In this document: piece by piece, positions 8,348 to 16,858 of the stretch
How positions within the stretch are numbered: position 1 is the first letter of the stretch
Layout of the letters: each line of letters opens with the position of its first letter
Origin: Arthrobacter sp. StoSoilB20
Lineage (GTDB): Bacteria; Actinomycetota; Actinomycetes; Actinomycetales; Micrococcaceae
NCBI RefSeq assembly: GCF_019977295.1
Contig: NZ_AP024651.1
Span: forward strand, 868,001-932,000
DNA: 64,000 bases
Reading direction: 5' to 3'
Notes under the pieces: model-generated
What the model was told of the DNA's origin: nothing
The model's database searches: none
What the model saw: the letters and a program-made list of their open reading frames with translations, nothing else
Program-made: the position numbers and the translations under genes

Positions 8348-9117
8348 GCCTGGGGCTCGTGCGCCCTCGCTTTGTGCAGGTACCCCATCAGGCCGGCCAG
8401 GTCTTCGGCGCTCCAGGGCAGGTCTGCGCTGATCGTTTGGGCGTTCTCCTGCCAGGCTGCGCGGGCCGCGGTTTTTGTATCCTCGCCCGAATGGAACATC
8501 TCCCCGATGCGGTCCCAGGAATGCACCCACTCCTGCACTGCCGGATCCGAGATGGAAGTACCGGCCCGGACATGCTCCAGGCCTTCTTCCACCAGCGCGG
8601 TCCATTGACGTTTTGAGTCCTCGATCTTCTCTGCTCCCAGCTCCTGGCGTTTCTCCGCAAGCTGTCGACGCTGTTCCGGTGTGAAGTGTTTTTCGAACAC
8701 GGTGATCATCTCCAAAGTTGACATGAATTGGGCAGCGGTGGGCATGGCTGGAGCGTCCAGTCGGTTGAACAGCTCACCCAGCCGGTCCTGAAGCGCCTGG
8801 ACTTGTTGGGCGTGCTGTTGAACATGCCGTAATTGCCGGTCCAGCAGGACACGCATGGAACCGAGATCATCATCATCGTTCCCGGGTCCATCCAGCGCTG
8901 TCGTGATGGAAGCAAGCGGAATCCCGAGCATGTGAAGGGCCCTGATCCGGTACAGTCGTCGAAGATCGCCCTCCCCGTACCGTCGATGACCGGAAGGCGT
9001 CCGGCCGCTCGCGGTCAGCAGGCCGATCTCATCGTAGTGATGGAGTGTCCGCACGCTGACTCCGCAGGCTTTGGCGAGTTCGCCGATACTCCACTGTCCG
9101 CTCTCCGCTGTTCCCAT
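8344..9117 (-). CDS. MerR family regulator with TipAS-type ligand domain
   Basis: 257 aa. The N-terminal MerR winged helix reads WSIGELAKACGVSVRTLHHY, then DEIGLLTASGRTPSGHRRYG, followed by the dimerisation helix (about residues 80-125). The C-terminal half (VFEKHFTPEQRRQLAEKR onward, ending WSAEDLAGLMGYLHKA) matches the TipAS antibiotic-recognition domain, an all-alpha ligand pocket. It is 17 bp downstream of the glycosyltransferase on the same strand, so co-transcription is likely. MerR proteins of this type usually activate their own promoter on drug binding; no operator was found. Confidence 0.9.
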   Translation of the reverse strand: MGTAESGQWSIGELAKACGVSVRTLHHYDEIGLLTASGRTPSGHRRYGEGDLRRLYRIRALHMLGIPLASITTALDGPGNDDDDLGSMRVLLDRQLRHVQQHAQQVQALQDRLGELFNRLDAPAMPTAAQFMSTLEMITVFEKHFTPEQRRQLAEKRQELGAEKIEDSKRQWTALVEEGLEHVRAGTSISDPAVQEWVHSWDRIGEMFHSGEDTKTAARAAWQENAQTISADLPWSAEDLAGLMGYLHKARAHEPQA

Positions 9118-9134
9118 GGGAATACGCTAAATCC

Positions 9135-10379
9135 TCACGTAACGTCAGGTGCAAGCCTTCTTCGGCCAGCCACATACCCGCCGATATGCCCGGCGAGTCC
9201 AGCGGCAGCCAGCACGGCTCCTTCAAGCCAGCGGTCCGCCGTCGTCATTACCGGCAGGATCGCAAGCGCAGCCGTACTCAGCAGCGTCGTCAGGAGAAGC
9301 ATGACCGGTCCTTGGATGCGCAGGCGGGTAGTCGAGGCCATGAGGGCAAGGGCGATGAAGTTCGCCGGCAAAGGATCCACGACACTGCGGAGCAGCACGA
9401 AGAACAGGGCATAAAGCGACGTCCACGCCACCGCACCAAGCACACGCCCCGCAAGTCCGGTTCCGGGAGCCGTCCGGTCCCGTCCTAGCCGAAGCTCCCT
9501 GACCGGAAAACGTCCGGGGCGAAGGTCTCGGGTCAGCCGCGCCATGCCCCGCAGGTCGGCAAGCGCGGTTCGTACGACGTCGACACTTGAGTTGGGGTCA
9601 TCGGTCCAGTCGACCGGGACTTCATGAATGCGTAAACCACAACGTTCGGCGATGACGAGGAGCTCGGTGTCAAAAAACCAGCCGTCGTCCTTGGTATGCG
9701 GGAGGAGAAGGTGCGCAACGTCCGCGCGGACGGCTTTGAAGCCGCACTGGGCATCGGAAATGCGTGTGCCCAGGACGGTGCGGAGCAGGGCGTTGTAGCT
9801 GCGGGAGGTGAATTCGCGGCCACCACTGCGGACCACGCGCGAGTCAGGTGCCAGGCGCGTGCCGACAGCCAGGTCGGAGTGGCCTGAAAGCAGCGGCGCA
9901 AGGAGGGGAGCCAAGGCGGACAAATCCGTGGACAGATCCGCTTCCATGTAGGCCAGCACGGGTGACGGTGAGGATTGCCAGAGGCGGCGGAGGGCGTTTC
10001 CGCGCCCTCTTTCCTGGAACCGGACCACCCGCAGTTCCGGAAGTTCCCGTGCCAGGCGTTCGGCGATCCTTAGGGTGCTGTCCGTGCTGGAGTTGTCAGC
10101 GACCGTGATCCGGAAAGTGTGCGGAAAAGTGCCGGAGAGATGGCCGTGAAGCGTGCGGAGGTTCTTCTCCAGGTGCGCTTCCTCATTGAACACGGGGACG
10201 GTGAGATCGAGAACGGGGACGCCGGCCCCGGTGTCCACGGGGGAGCGCCTGGGCAACTGCGGGTTCTCCGGCCTTACGTTCAAGAGTTCCGGCTGCGAAG
10301 CAGGCAACGCCCCGCCACCGAAGCGCGCGGAGTGGAACCGTCGTGGGGGAGCGCTGGTGGTTGGATTTGTGAGCGTCAT
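9135..10379 (-). CDS. Family 2 glycosyltransferase with C-terminal membrane domain
   Basis: 414 aa. The N-terminal GT-A domain has DLTVPVFNEEAHLEKNLRTL, ITVADNSSTDSTLRIAERLA, the Asp motif YMEADLSTDL and DAQCGFKAVRAD, which resemble polyprenyl-phosphate sugar transferases (DPM/GtrB-like). The C-terminal third has three to four hydrophobic segments (AVAWTSLYALFFVLL onward), so it is membrane-bound. It likely transfers a sugar to or from polyprenyl phosphate for envelope glycans. The first 45 residues are Pro/Arg-rich and low complexity. It precedes the MerR gene in a probable two-gene operon. Confidence 0.85.
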   Translation of the reverse strand: MTLTNPTTSAPPRRFHSARFGGGALPASQPELLNVRPENPQLPRRSPVDTGAGVPVLDLTVPVFNEEAHLEKNLRTLHGHLSGTFPHTFRITVADNSSTDSTLRIAERLARELPELRVVRFQERGRGNALRRLWQSSPSPVLAYMEADLSTDLSALAPLLAPLLSGHSDLAVGTRLAPDSRVVRSGGREFTSRSYNALLRTVLGTRISDAQCGFKAVRADVAHLLLPHTKDDGWFFDTELLVIAERCGLRIHEVPVDWTDDPNSSVDVVRTALADLRGMARLTRDLRPGRFPVRELRLGRDRTAPGTGLAGRVLGAVAWTSLYALFFVLLRSVVDPLPANFIALALMASTTRLRIQGPVMLLLTTLLSTAALAILPVMTTADRWLEGAVLAAAGLAGHIGGYVAGRRRLAPDVT

Positions 10380-10466
10380 ATCTCCAGCATGGGCTCGCCA
10401 ATTATGAGGGCTTTAGGCGGAAGCTGTGACGTCACTGTGAGCTACGGCGGTCACCTGTGAAATGCA

Positions 10467-10536
10467 AAGACCGCGCCGGTTCCCGCCGTTCGCTCCAGTG
10501 GGGACTGGTGCGATCGGCGGCAACCGGCGCGGTCTT
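10467..10536 (-). terminator. Terminator of the transglycosylase gene
   Basis: Fifteen-base perfect arms AAGACCGCGCCGGTT (10467-10481) and AACCGGCGCGGTCTT (10522-10536), with an inner CGCCG/CGGCG pairing and a large loop, 14 bp beyond the stop of the transglycosylase gene. No long T tract is present. Confidence 0.7.
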
Positions 10537-10549
10537 CAAACTGCCTGGT

Positions 10550-11392
10550 TTAGTACCAGTTGTTGGCCAAGTGGAAGGCCAGGGCGGCCGACGGGGATCC
10601 GTAGCGCTCCTTGATGTAGTTCAGGCCCCATTTGATCTGGGTCTGGTAGTTGGTCTGCCAGTCAGCACCGGCAGAGGCCATCTTGGAAGCAGGCAGGGAC
10701 TGGACGATGCCGTACGCGCCGCTGGAAGCGTTCGTGGCAGTGGTCTTCCAGTTGGATTCCTTCTCCCACAAGGTGTTCAGGGCAGTCATTTCGCCGGCGC
10801 TCCAGCCGTAGCTGCCCAGGATGCTTGCGGCGTAGGCCTTGGCAGCGGCGGGGTCATCCACGGCTTTCGGGGCTGCAGCAGCGGCTTCGGCGGCGGCCTT
10901 TTCGGCGGCAGCAGCGGCGTCGGCGGCCTGCTTGGCTGCAGCGTCAGCAGCTGCCTTCTCCGCAGCGGCTTGGTCGGCGGCGGCCTTTTCGGCGGCAGCC
11001 TTTTCAGCAGCAGCCTGATCGGCGGCGGCCTTCTCGGCGGCAGCCTTTTCAGCAGCGGCCTTGTCCACGGCTGCCCGGTCGGCAGCGCCCTTTGCGGCGG
11101 CTGCGTCCAAGGAAGCGGAGATTTCGGCTGTCTTGTTAGTGCTGACCTGGGCAGCTGCCTGGGTCTCTGCAACGCGGCTGGCCTCAGGGAGGTTCAGGGT
11201 GGCGTTGGCAGCAGTACCGAGCGATGCGACGCCCAACGCGGCGGCCACGACGCCGGCAACAACCGACATGCGGTGGCCGGACTTACCTTGGCGGGCAGCG
11301 TTCTTGAGGACGGTTTGCGACTTGGTCAACGGTGCGTTGTGCTCATCGCGGTGACGCGCGGAAGGGCGCGTCTGATCGTTAAATTCAGACAT
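10550..11392 (-). CDS. Secreted transglycosylase-like cell-wall enzyme with Ala-rich coiled region
   Basis: 280 aa. A hydrophobic segment near 38-60 (MSVVAGVVAAALGVASLGTA) acts as signal or anchor. Residues about 85-175 are a low-complexity Ala/Lys/Glu repeat (AAAEKAAADQ units), likely a helical stalk. The last 85 residues match the small SLT-like domain found in actinobacterial resuscitation and aggregation-promoting factors: WSAGEMTALNTLWEKESNWK with the candidate catalytic Glu, ASSGAYGIVQSLP and AFHLANNWY. It likely cleaves peptidoglycan outside the membrane. Expression appears controlled by the c-di-AMP riboswitch in its leader, whose last bases form the ribosome-binding site (GAGAGG). 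Confidence 0.85.
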   Translation of the reverse strand: MSEFNDQTRPSARHRDEHNAPLTKSQTVLKNAARQGKSGHRMSVVAGVVAAALGVASLGTAANATLNLPEASRVAETQAAAQVSTNKTAEISASLDAAAAKGAADRAAVDKAAAEKAAAEKAAADQAAAEKAAAEKAAADQAAAEKAAADAAAKQAADAAAAAEKAAAEAAAAAPKAVDDPAAAKAYAASILGSYGWSAGEMTALNTLWEKESNWKTTATNASSGAYGIVQSLPASKMASAGADWQTNYQTQIKWGLNYIKERYGSPSAALAFHLANNWY

Positions 11393-11401
11393 GTGTGATT
11401 A

Positions 11402-11575
11402 CCTCTCAGCGCCTGCGGAGTTAGCTGTCGGGTTCGGATGAGGTCATCCGGCCGCGCATGTCGCTGCGGCTTCACCCCAAGGGTCCGGCATAAATGCCTG
11501 GGCCCGGAGACTCTGGGTCCCCCGTCTCTGCCTCGGAGTAAGAACGGACTCCGGGAAGTGGCAGAGCTCGGCGCA
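11402..11575 (-). ncRNA. ydaO-yuaA type cyclic di-AMP riboswitch
   Basis: On the reverse strand the leader contains the signature pieces of the ydaO class in order: CAGAGACGGGGGACCCA, TTGGGGTGAAGCCGC, GGCCGGATGACCTC, and CCGAACCCGACAGCTAACTC followed by CGCAGGCGCTGAGAGG. These blocks are highly conserved in this family and flank two variable hairpins. It lies directly before a cell-wall hydrolase gene, a known context in actinobacteria, where the ligand c-di-AMP turns expression off. Boundaries are approximate. Confidence 0.9.
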
Positions 11576-11637
11576 TCCCGGATGCGGGCCAGTTGGGGCG
11601 ACCCACCCTTTCGACGGTACAGGAGGAATTCGCAGAA

Positions 11638-11653
11638 GTCACATTTAGGTAAC
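11638..11653 (-). promoter_or_regulatory. Candidate MtrA-type direct repeat upstream of the riboswitch leader
   Basis: GTCAC-ATTTAG-GTAAC fits the MtrA pattern of GTMAC, six bases, GTAAC. MtrA is known to act on promoters of cell-wall hydrolases in actinobacteria. The position, upstream of the transglycosylase leader and within the gap to the histidine-kinase gene, suits a regulator site. Pattern match only. Confidence 0.45.
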
Positions 11654-11691
11654 AGAGATCACGACGCCGGTGAGTCGCCTTGCCGAGTTCG

Positions 11692-13191
11692 TTACATCCC
11701 TTCGGCGGTGACGGTAGGTAGCCGCAGGGCGAATTCGGTTCGACCCGGGCGCGACGTGACCTCCACGCTACCGCCGTGCGCTTCGACGATGGATTCCACG
11801 ATCGACAACCCCAGCCCCGACGTCCCTTCAGACCCCGATCTCGCGGCATCCGCCCGGGCAAAGCGGGAGAAGATCCGGCCTTGGAAATCCTCTGGAATGC
11901 CCGGCCCGTTGTCTGTCACGGTCACCACTGCGCTGCCATCGGCGGAGAGCATGACGGCCGTAACCACGGTAGTGCCGGCATCGGTGTGTTTGCGGGCATT
12001 GGACAAAAGATTGGCCAGGACCTGGTGCAGCTGGGTGGAGTCGCCGCGGACCGTGACGGGTTCGTCCGGCAGTTGCAGTTGCCATATGTGGTCCGGCGCC
12101 ATGACCTTCTCGTCACTGACCGTTTCGATCACCAACTGGGTGAGGTCCACATCGGTAACCTTGACCGGTTGGCCCTCGTCCAACCTGGCGAGCAGCAGGA
12201 GATCCTCCACCAGCGTTGTCATCCGCTCTGACTGGCTTTGCACGCGGGCCAGGGATTTGCGGCCGTCGTCAGTGAAGCTTTCGGTCATCCTCAGCAGTTC
12301 GGTGTAACCGCGGATGGCAGTGAGCGGCGTTCGGAGCTCGTGTGAGGCGTCCGCGACGAACTGGCGTACCTTGGTTTCGCTTTCCTGGCGGGCTTCCAAA
12401 GCGCTGGAGACGTTGTTCAGCATCAGGTTCAGGGCATGGCCTACGCTGCCCACTTCCGTTCCGGGATGGGCGGCCGACGGCGGTACGCGCACCGCAAGTG
12501 CCACTTCACCGGCGTCGAGCGGAAGACGTGAAACCTTGGTGGCCACCTCGGAGAGCTGCTCCAGAGGCCGCATGGTCCGGCGGATGATGACGGTGCCGGC
12601 GAGGCCGATGACCACCAGCCCGCCCAGCGAGACCAACACCATTGTCCAGACCAGTGAGGCCTCGGCGCTCTGTTTGTCCGCGAGAGGCAGGCCCGTGACG
12701 ATCACGTCGCCATAGGGGGCCTCGACCGCTACCAGCCGATAGTCCCCGTTGGAGAGGGAACGATCCACCGGATCACCGCTCTTGGGCAGCGCCAACAGCA
12801 CTTGCTCATCCGCGGGGGACAGCGCAACACGGTTGCCTTGGGCGTCAATGAGCCCTGAACTGCGGACAGTGGACCCGTCGATCCTGGCGTTGAGCGTTCC
12901 GGCGGCCTGCCCCCTGGCCTCCAGCGGGTCCGGCTTCCCCGAAGGTGAGGAGGGAAAGTTCGACGGCGGCCTGCCGAAGTCGTTCGCGCGGCTGGACGCC
13001 TGCTCGAGCTGCCTGTCGAGCTGCTTGTTGAACACCATGTCCATGGAGGCGTAGCTGACCACTCCTACCGCCCCGCAGATAGCGACCAGCAGTGCCATCG
13101 CCACCAGGACCAGCCGGGTACGCAAATGCCACGTGGAGGGGTTCAGCCAGCTGCGGCCGGATTTTCTGGCCACTCCTGAAAGTGTGCTCAA
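11692..13191 (-). CDS. Two-component sensor histidine kinase
   Basis: 499 aa membrane kinase. TM1 is near residues 24-48, an extracytoplasmic sensor region follows (about 49-177), TM2 is near 178-203, then comes a HAMP linker. The HisKA H-box is FVADASHELRTPLTAIRGY. The HATPase_c boxes are NLLSNARKHTD, VTVTDNGPGIPEDFQ and SGLGLSIVESIVEAHGG. The sensor region has few Cys and no recognisable domain. It is 3 bp downstream of its response-regulator gene, an operon. Overall organisation resembles MprB/TcrY-type kinases; the signal is unknown. Confidence 0.95.
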   Translation of the reverse strand: MSTLSGVARKSGRSWLNPSTWHLRTRLVLVAMALLVAICGAVGVVSYASMDMVFNKQLDRQLEQASSRANDFGRPPSNFPSSPSGKPDPLEARGQAAGTLNARIDGSTVRSSGLIDAQGNRVALSPADEQVLLALPKSGDPVDRSLSNGDYRLVAVEAPYGDVIVTGLPLADKQSAEASLVWTMVLVSLGGLVVIGLAGTVIIRRTMRPLEQLSEVATKVSRLPLDAGEVALAVRVPPSAAHPGTEVGSVGHALNLMLNNVSSALEARQESETKVRQFVADASHELRTPLTAIRGYTELLRMTESFTDDGRKSLARVQSQSERMTTLVEDLLLLARLDEGQPVKVTDVDLTQLVIETVSDEKVMAPDHIWQLQLPDEPVTVRGDSTQLHQVLANLLSNARKHTDAGTTVVTAVMLSADGSAVVTVTDNGPGIPEDFQGRIFSRFARADAARSGSEGTSGLGLSIVESIVEAHGGSVEVTSRPGRTEFALRLPTVTAEGM

Positions 13192-13194
13192 CGC

Positions 13195-13935
13195 CTAGTC
13201 CGCGGGCTTGATGACGTAGCCGGCGCCGCGAATGGTGTGGATCATCGGCGGATGGTTGGCTTCGATTTTCTTGCGAAGGTAGGAAATGTAGAGCTCCACG
13301 ATGTTGGCTTGCCCACCGAAGTCGTAATCCCACACGCGGTCCAGGATCTGGGCTTTGCTGATGACCCGTTTGGGGTTCTCCATGAGGTAGCGCAGAAGCT
13401 CGAACTGGGTTGCCGTGAGGGGAATGTCCTCGCCTGCGCGGGTAACTTCGCGGGTGTCCACGTTCAGGGTGAGGTCACCCACCACCAGTTCCGCGGTGTC
13501 CATGGCAGCGACGCCCGAACGCTGGACCAGCCGGTGGAGTCGCAGGAGGACTTCTTCCATGCTGAAAGGTTTGGTGACGTAGTCATCGCCGCCGGCAGCC
13601 AATCCGACGATCCTGTCCTGCACGGCATCCTTGGCGGTGAGGAAGAGGGCGGGCACTTCCGGGGCGAAGGCGCGGATGCGGTTGAGGACCTCCACGCCGT
13701 CGAAACCGGGCAGCATGACATCAAGGACCAGGACGTCCGGCCGGAAATCCTTGGCCAGCTTCACGGCCCCGGGACCATCGCCGGCAACGGACACAGACCA
13801 ACCGGCCATGCGCAATCCCATGCTCATGAGTTCGGCGAGGCTGGGTTCGTCATCCACCACCAAGGCGCGGATCGGAGAACCATCAGGGTGGGAGAGCTGG
13901 GGCAGGTTGTTGGTCATGGAGTGCGAGGAGGCCAT
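13195..13935 (-). CDS. OmpR-family response regulator
   Basis: 246 aa partner of the kinase encoded next. The receiver domain carries VVDDEPS (acidic pocket), VLDVMLPGFDG (phospho-acceptor Asp) and FLTAKDA/ YVTKPFSMEEV (Thr/Lys switch residues). The C-terminal winged helix has LTATQFELLRYLMENPKRV and YISYLRKKIEANHPPMIHTI, ending RGAGYVIKPAD. DNA-binding targets are unknown. The ATG at 13935 is followed by a 20-residue lead-in before the receiver; a start at 13920 (MTNNLPQ) is possible. Confidence 0.95.
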   Translation of the reverse strand: MASSHSMTNNLPQLSHPDGSPIRALVVDDEPSLAELMSMGLRMAGWSVSVAGDGPGAVKLAKDFRPDVLVLDVMLPGFDGVEVLNRIRAFAPEVPALFLTAKDAVQDRIVGLAAGGDDYVTKPFSMEEVLLRLHRLVQRSGVAAMDTAELVVGDLTLNVDTREVTRAGEDIPLTATQFELLRYLMENPKRVISKAQILDRVWDYDFGGQANIVELYISYLRKKIEANHPPMIHTIRGAGYVIKPAD

Positions 13936-14588
13936 GGGACAACTCTCCGTTCTGCTGGTTAGCCAGCGCTTTGCCCGTCCTGTGAGGATGCTGTGAAGTC
14001 AACACTAGCGAGGTGGGAGTCAGCGTGTCCGAAACGCTTGGCAATCCTGTTTCTACGGCTTGTAGCAGATTTTTGTCCGGATTTTTCGGAAGTGGGCCGT
14101 CCACGATTGGACAACAAGTGTTTCAGATCGTGAGATTCCGCAGCCGGGCTGTTCCCGGGAATGTCAGTGCACATGATGCCCCATTGGCCGAAGAATGTTC
14201 ACTGGATTGCAATTATTTCTTGCTCGAGCCGAATGAAATGGCGTTCATTTATCCCCTCGACTGAATTGTGATTTACGGCACAATAGACCTCTCCGTCTCA
14301 AAATGTGGACGGTTCTGCGCTTTGTTACTTGCGTGTTGCCATTGTTACGTTGCACACTTCCAATGTGAACAAGAACTCAACAGCACCTGCAGCCGCAGCA
14401 ACCTGGCCCAGCACACCCGCTGGCCATGATGACCGCTGTTGTCGAATGCAAGCCTAACTTTCCACCCCAAGAAGTTTCAGGCATTCGCCCCCTAGCCCAG
14501 CGTTGGGCGCCCCTCCCCAAACTCATTGCGGGGACAACCAGCATTCGAAGCCGCGATGACGGCTATTCACTTTTGAGGTAAGCACTCC
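13936..14588. other. Long divergent intergenic region, no gene seen
   Basis: About 650 bp, clearly lower in GC than its surroundings in the first half, separating the response regulator (minus) from the winged-helix gene (plus). It holds TTGTTAC direct repeats near 14321-14352 (GTTACTTGCGTGTTGCC and ATTGTTACGTTGC), which look like a tandem regulator site. I found no open frame with a ribosome-binding site that I would defend. A long 5' leader for the winged-helix gene is likely. Confidence 0.5.
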
Positions 14589-15455
14589 ATGTCAGTTGCA
14601 TCTGGATACGTCCACATCTCCGTCCGTAACGCCAACAAGGCCGCATCGAACGCAGGGCTCCGCCCCGGCTTCGGCAACCGCCCCGGCTACGCTCCCTCCC
14701 AGCAGGGCGCAGGCCAGCAGGCCCCCGGTTACGTTCCGCAGGGTTACAACCCCAACTCCTATGGCCAGTTGCGGGCAGTGCCCGCTGCCGAGCCGGCACC
14801 CATGACTGCGCCTACGCCGGTCATTGCCCAGTCCGACAGGCTCCGCCCCGTTGCCAACGACAACGTAGCCCGTGGCTTCGTGCTCTACATGGGCATTGAC
14901 GAAGAAACCGCAGCGGCCGCAGGCACCTCCATTGCCAAGCTGGCCCAGGAAATCCGTGCCTACGCCCAGTCCCTCGTGACCGGTGCAGAGAGCTATGCTG
15001 CCGTGGCAGTAGCCCCCGCCGGCGCGCCCGGGTCCGCACTCGACGTCGTGCGTTCAACCTTCGGTGACCCGACTGTCGCCGCACGCCAGCGCACCGAAAC
15101 CGCCCGCCCGGCACCGCAGCAGGAATCCCGCCCCTCCGGCGTGCTGATCGACCTCGCCCGCCGCGAAGTGCACCTGGACGGCGAATCGCTGAACCTGACG
15201 TTCAAGGAATTCGAACTCCTCAACTATCTCGTGGAGAACGGCACCCGCACCGTGGGCCGCGACGAACTCCTTGAAGGACTGTGGCGCAACGCCGAAGAGG
15301 TCCCCAACGAGCGCACCATCGACGTCCACATCCGCCGCCTCCGCTCCAAGCTGGGCCGCCTTGCCAACACCGTCCGCACGGTCCGTGGCCAGGGCTACCG
15401 TTTCTACGAGCACCCCGAGGTCATCGTCTGGGCCGCTCCGGAATACTCGATCTAA
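14589..15455 (+). CDS. Winged-helix DNA-binding protein (OmpR/PhoB type) without receiver domain
   Basis: 288 aa. Residues about 1-95 are Pro/Gln/Gly-rich and probably disordered (PGYAPSQQGAGQQAPGY). A middle segment (ARGFVLYMGIDEETAAAAG to GAESYAAVAVAP) is a short conserved-looking domain I cannot name. Residues about 185-275 are a clear PhoB-type winged helix: LTFKEFELLNYLVENGTRTV, ERTIDVHIRRLRSKLGRLAN and TVRGQGYRFYE. No phospho-acceptor Asp or receiver fold exists, so it is not a classical response regulator. GAGGTAAG precedes the ATG. It probably regulates transcription; the ligand and targets are unknown. Confidence 0.85.
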   Translation: MSVASGYVHISVRNANKAASNAGLRPGFGNRPGYAPSQQGAGQQAPGYVPQGYNPNSYGQLRAVPAAEPAPMTAPTPVIAQSDRLRPVANDNVARGFVLYMGIDEETAAAAGTSIAKLAQEIRAYAQSLVTGAESYAAVAVAPAGAPGSALDVVRSTFGDPTVAARQRTETARPAPQQESRPSGVLIDLARREVHLDGESLNLTFKEFELLNYLVENGTRTVGRDELLEGLWRNAEEVPNERTIDVHIRRLRSKLGRLANTVRTVRGQGYRFYEHPEVIVWAAPEYSI

Positions 15456-15466
15456 GCAGCACCGCA

Positions 15467-15553
15467 GCCGAAAGGCGGCAACATCCCCCTGTGCCTGCGC
15501 TCGTTCTTCTTGCGACAACGGCGCTATCGGGATATGCCGCCTTTCGGCTTTTT
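15467..15553 (+). terminator. Terminator with unusually long loop after the winged-helix gene
   Basis: Perfect 14-bp arms GCCGAAAGGCGGCA (15467-15480) and TGCCGCCTTTCGGC (15535-15548) followed by a T run. The loop is 54 nt, far longer than usual. Confidence 0.75.
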
Positions 15554-15724
15554 CGTGCCCTGACGAGGATTGGCCTCCGCAGCTGAAGGGTCCAGGGCGC
15601 CGGGTGTGTGTGCGGCTACCACCTACATTGGCTGGGGAAGCCCCCTGGCACGCCCGCTGCCTCCGCGTGTTGGGGGCGTACGGAGTTCAAAGTGGGTGGT
15701 GGGGGACCGGGGCGCCTGGGGCCG

Positions 15725-15804
15725 TGACCCTCTTTGATGCGCCGGCAGCCCATAGGCAACCGCATCCGGTTGCTATCGGGGCGGTTCCCTCTCAAAGAAG
15801 GTCA
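15725..15804. repeat. Long structured inverted repeat, possible ncRNA or element remnant
   Basis: TGACCCTCTTTGA (15725-15737) pairs with TCAAAGAAGGTCA (15792-15804) at 12 of 13 positions. Inside, CAACCG-CATC-CGGTTG extends through ATAG/CTAT into CCC/GGG. The whole 80 nt would fold into one long interrupted hairpin. It lies in the otherwise empty gap before the phosphatase gene, ending 36 bp before its start, and is not followed by a T run. Confidence 0.55.
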
Positions 15805-15840
15805 GGAACGCCCGGTGCCTTGGGCGGATAGGGTTGATCC

Positions 15841-16365
15841 ATGAGCGATCACCACATCAAGCGCCTTGTGATCATGCGGCATGCCAAGGCTGATTGGCCC
15901 ATGGGGGTGCCTGATCACGAGCGTCCCCTCGAGGAACGGGGCCACAGGGAGGCCCCGCTTGCCGGCAAATGGTTGCTCGAGCAAGGCGTGGTGCCCGACT
16001 TTATCCTGTGCTCGTCTGCGCTGAGGACCCGGCAAACATGCACATGGGTCTGCGATGAACTGGGCGACAAAGCGCCGACGCCGAAACTCGAGGACGGCCT
16101 GTACTCAGCCTCAGCGAACCGTATGTTGACGGTCATCAATCATGTCCCCGATACCGTCACCACGTTGATGATCATCTCGCACATGCCCGGGGTCCAGGAT
16201 CTCGCCATGCACTTGGCCTCGCGCGATTCGGACCACGACGCGTACATGGACGCCGCCACCCGCTACCCAACGAGTGCGTTGACGGTAATGGAAACGGAGA
16301 AATCCTGGGCTGAACTGGACGGGCAGGACGCGCGGCTGACGCACTTCGCGGTCCCCCGCACCTAG
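15841..16365 (+). CDS. SixA-like histidine phosphatase
   Basis: 174 aa member of the histidine phosphatase (phosphoglycerate-mutase-like) superfamily in the short SixA branch. The catalytic RHG-type motif is present as LVIMRHAKADWP; the second catalytic His is in MIISHMPGVQDLA, and CSSALRTRQT gives the phosphate-pocket Arg. SixA proteins remove phosphate from histidines of phosphorelay proteins; whether this one does is inference. It is monocistronic on the plus strand. Confidence 0.88.
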   Translation: MSDHHIKRLVIMRHAKADWPMGVPDHERPLEERGHREAPLAGKWLLEQGVVPDFILCSSALRTRQTCTWVCDELGDKAPTPKLEDGLYSASANRMLTVINHVPDTVTTLMIISHMPGVQDLAMHLASRDSDHDAYMDAATRYPTSALTVMETEKSWAELDGQDARLTHFAVPRT

Positions 16366-16474
16366 CGGGCTCCCCAAAGGACGGCGCGCGGCTGGAGCGA
16401 GGCCGCGCCTACAGCAAAGCCGCAGCCGAAGCGCCGGTGCTTGTTGGAGCGGCGGCGTTGCCCCCAGCCCCCGG

Positions 16475-16801
16475 CTACTGTTGGCTGCCCGAATCTCCGT
16501 GGGCCAACTGGGGCATGCACATGCAGCGAATTTCAAAGACGGGCAGGCCCGCCGCTTCATCGCCGTGTCCGGTGGCGACGAGGTATTCGCCGTCGAACAT
16601 GTACACCGGCAACTGGGGTGCCATGTATTCGTTGTAGCGGCTGGGATAGACCCATTGCCCGCGGATATCGAACGCCGGCAGGGCGTAGGGGTCCCGCCGG
16701 TTGTGGGCGCTCGGATAGAGTCCGTCATCGATCATGAGGTAACTGACCAAGCCATAGGTGTGATGGTGGTTCATGTCCGTGGGAAAGAGGATTGCTTCCA
16801 C
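16475..16801 (-). CDS. Small hypothetical protein behind an iron box
   Basis: 108 aa, no transmembrane segment or signal peptide. Starts with GTG at 16801, chosen because AAGGGG lies 7 nt upstream. It is rich in His, Tyr and Met (TDMNHHHTYGLVSYLMIDDG, YPSRYNEYMAPQLP) and has CMCM near the C terminus, which could bind metal. I recognise no family. A 17/19 match to the IdeR/DtxR operator lies 58 bp upstream of its start, so it is probably made under iron limitation. It has no operon partner. Confidence 0.7.
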   Translation of the reverse strand: MEAILFPTDMNHHHTYGLVSYLMIDDGLYPSAHNRRDPYALPAFDIRGQWVYPSRYNEYMAPQLPVYMFDGEYLVATGHGDEAAGLPVFEIRCMCMPQLAHGDSGSQQ

Positions 16802-16858
16802 AGTTGGGCCCCTTCAGGAGTTTCGACGATCGCGCTCCAAGCAGCGCGGACAGCTAGG

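Noticed and set aside
14364..14460. Small leader peptide with paired Cys residues before the winged-helix gene
   Set aside because: A GTG-initiated frame ends RCCRMQA, which resembles Cys-attenuation leaders, but there is no clear ribosome-binding site or terminator structure and the downstream gene has no link to cysteine.
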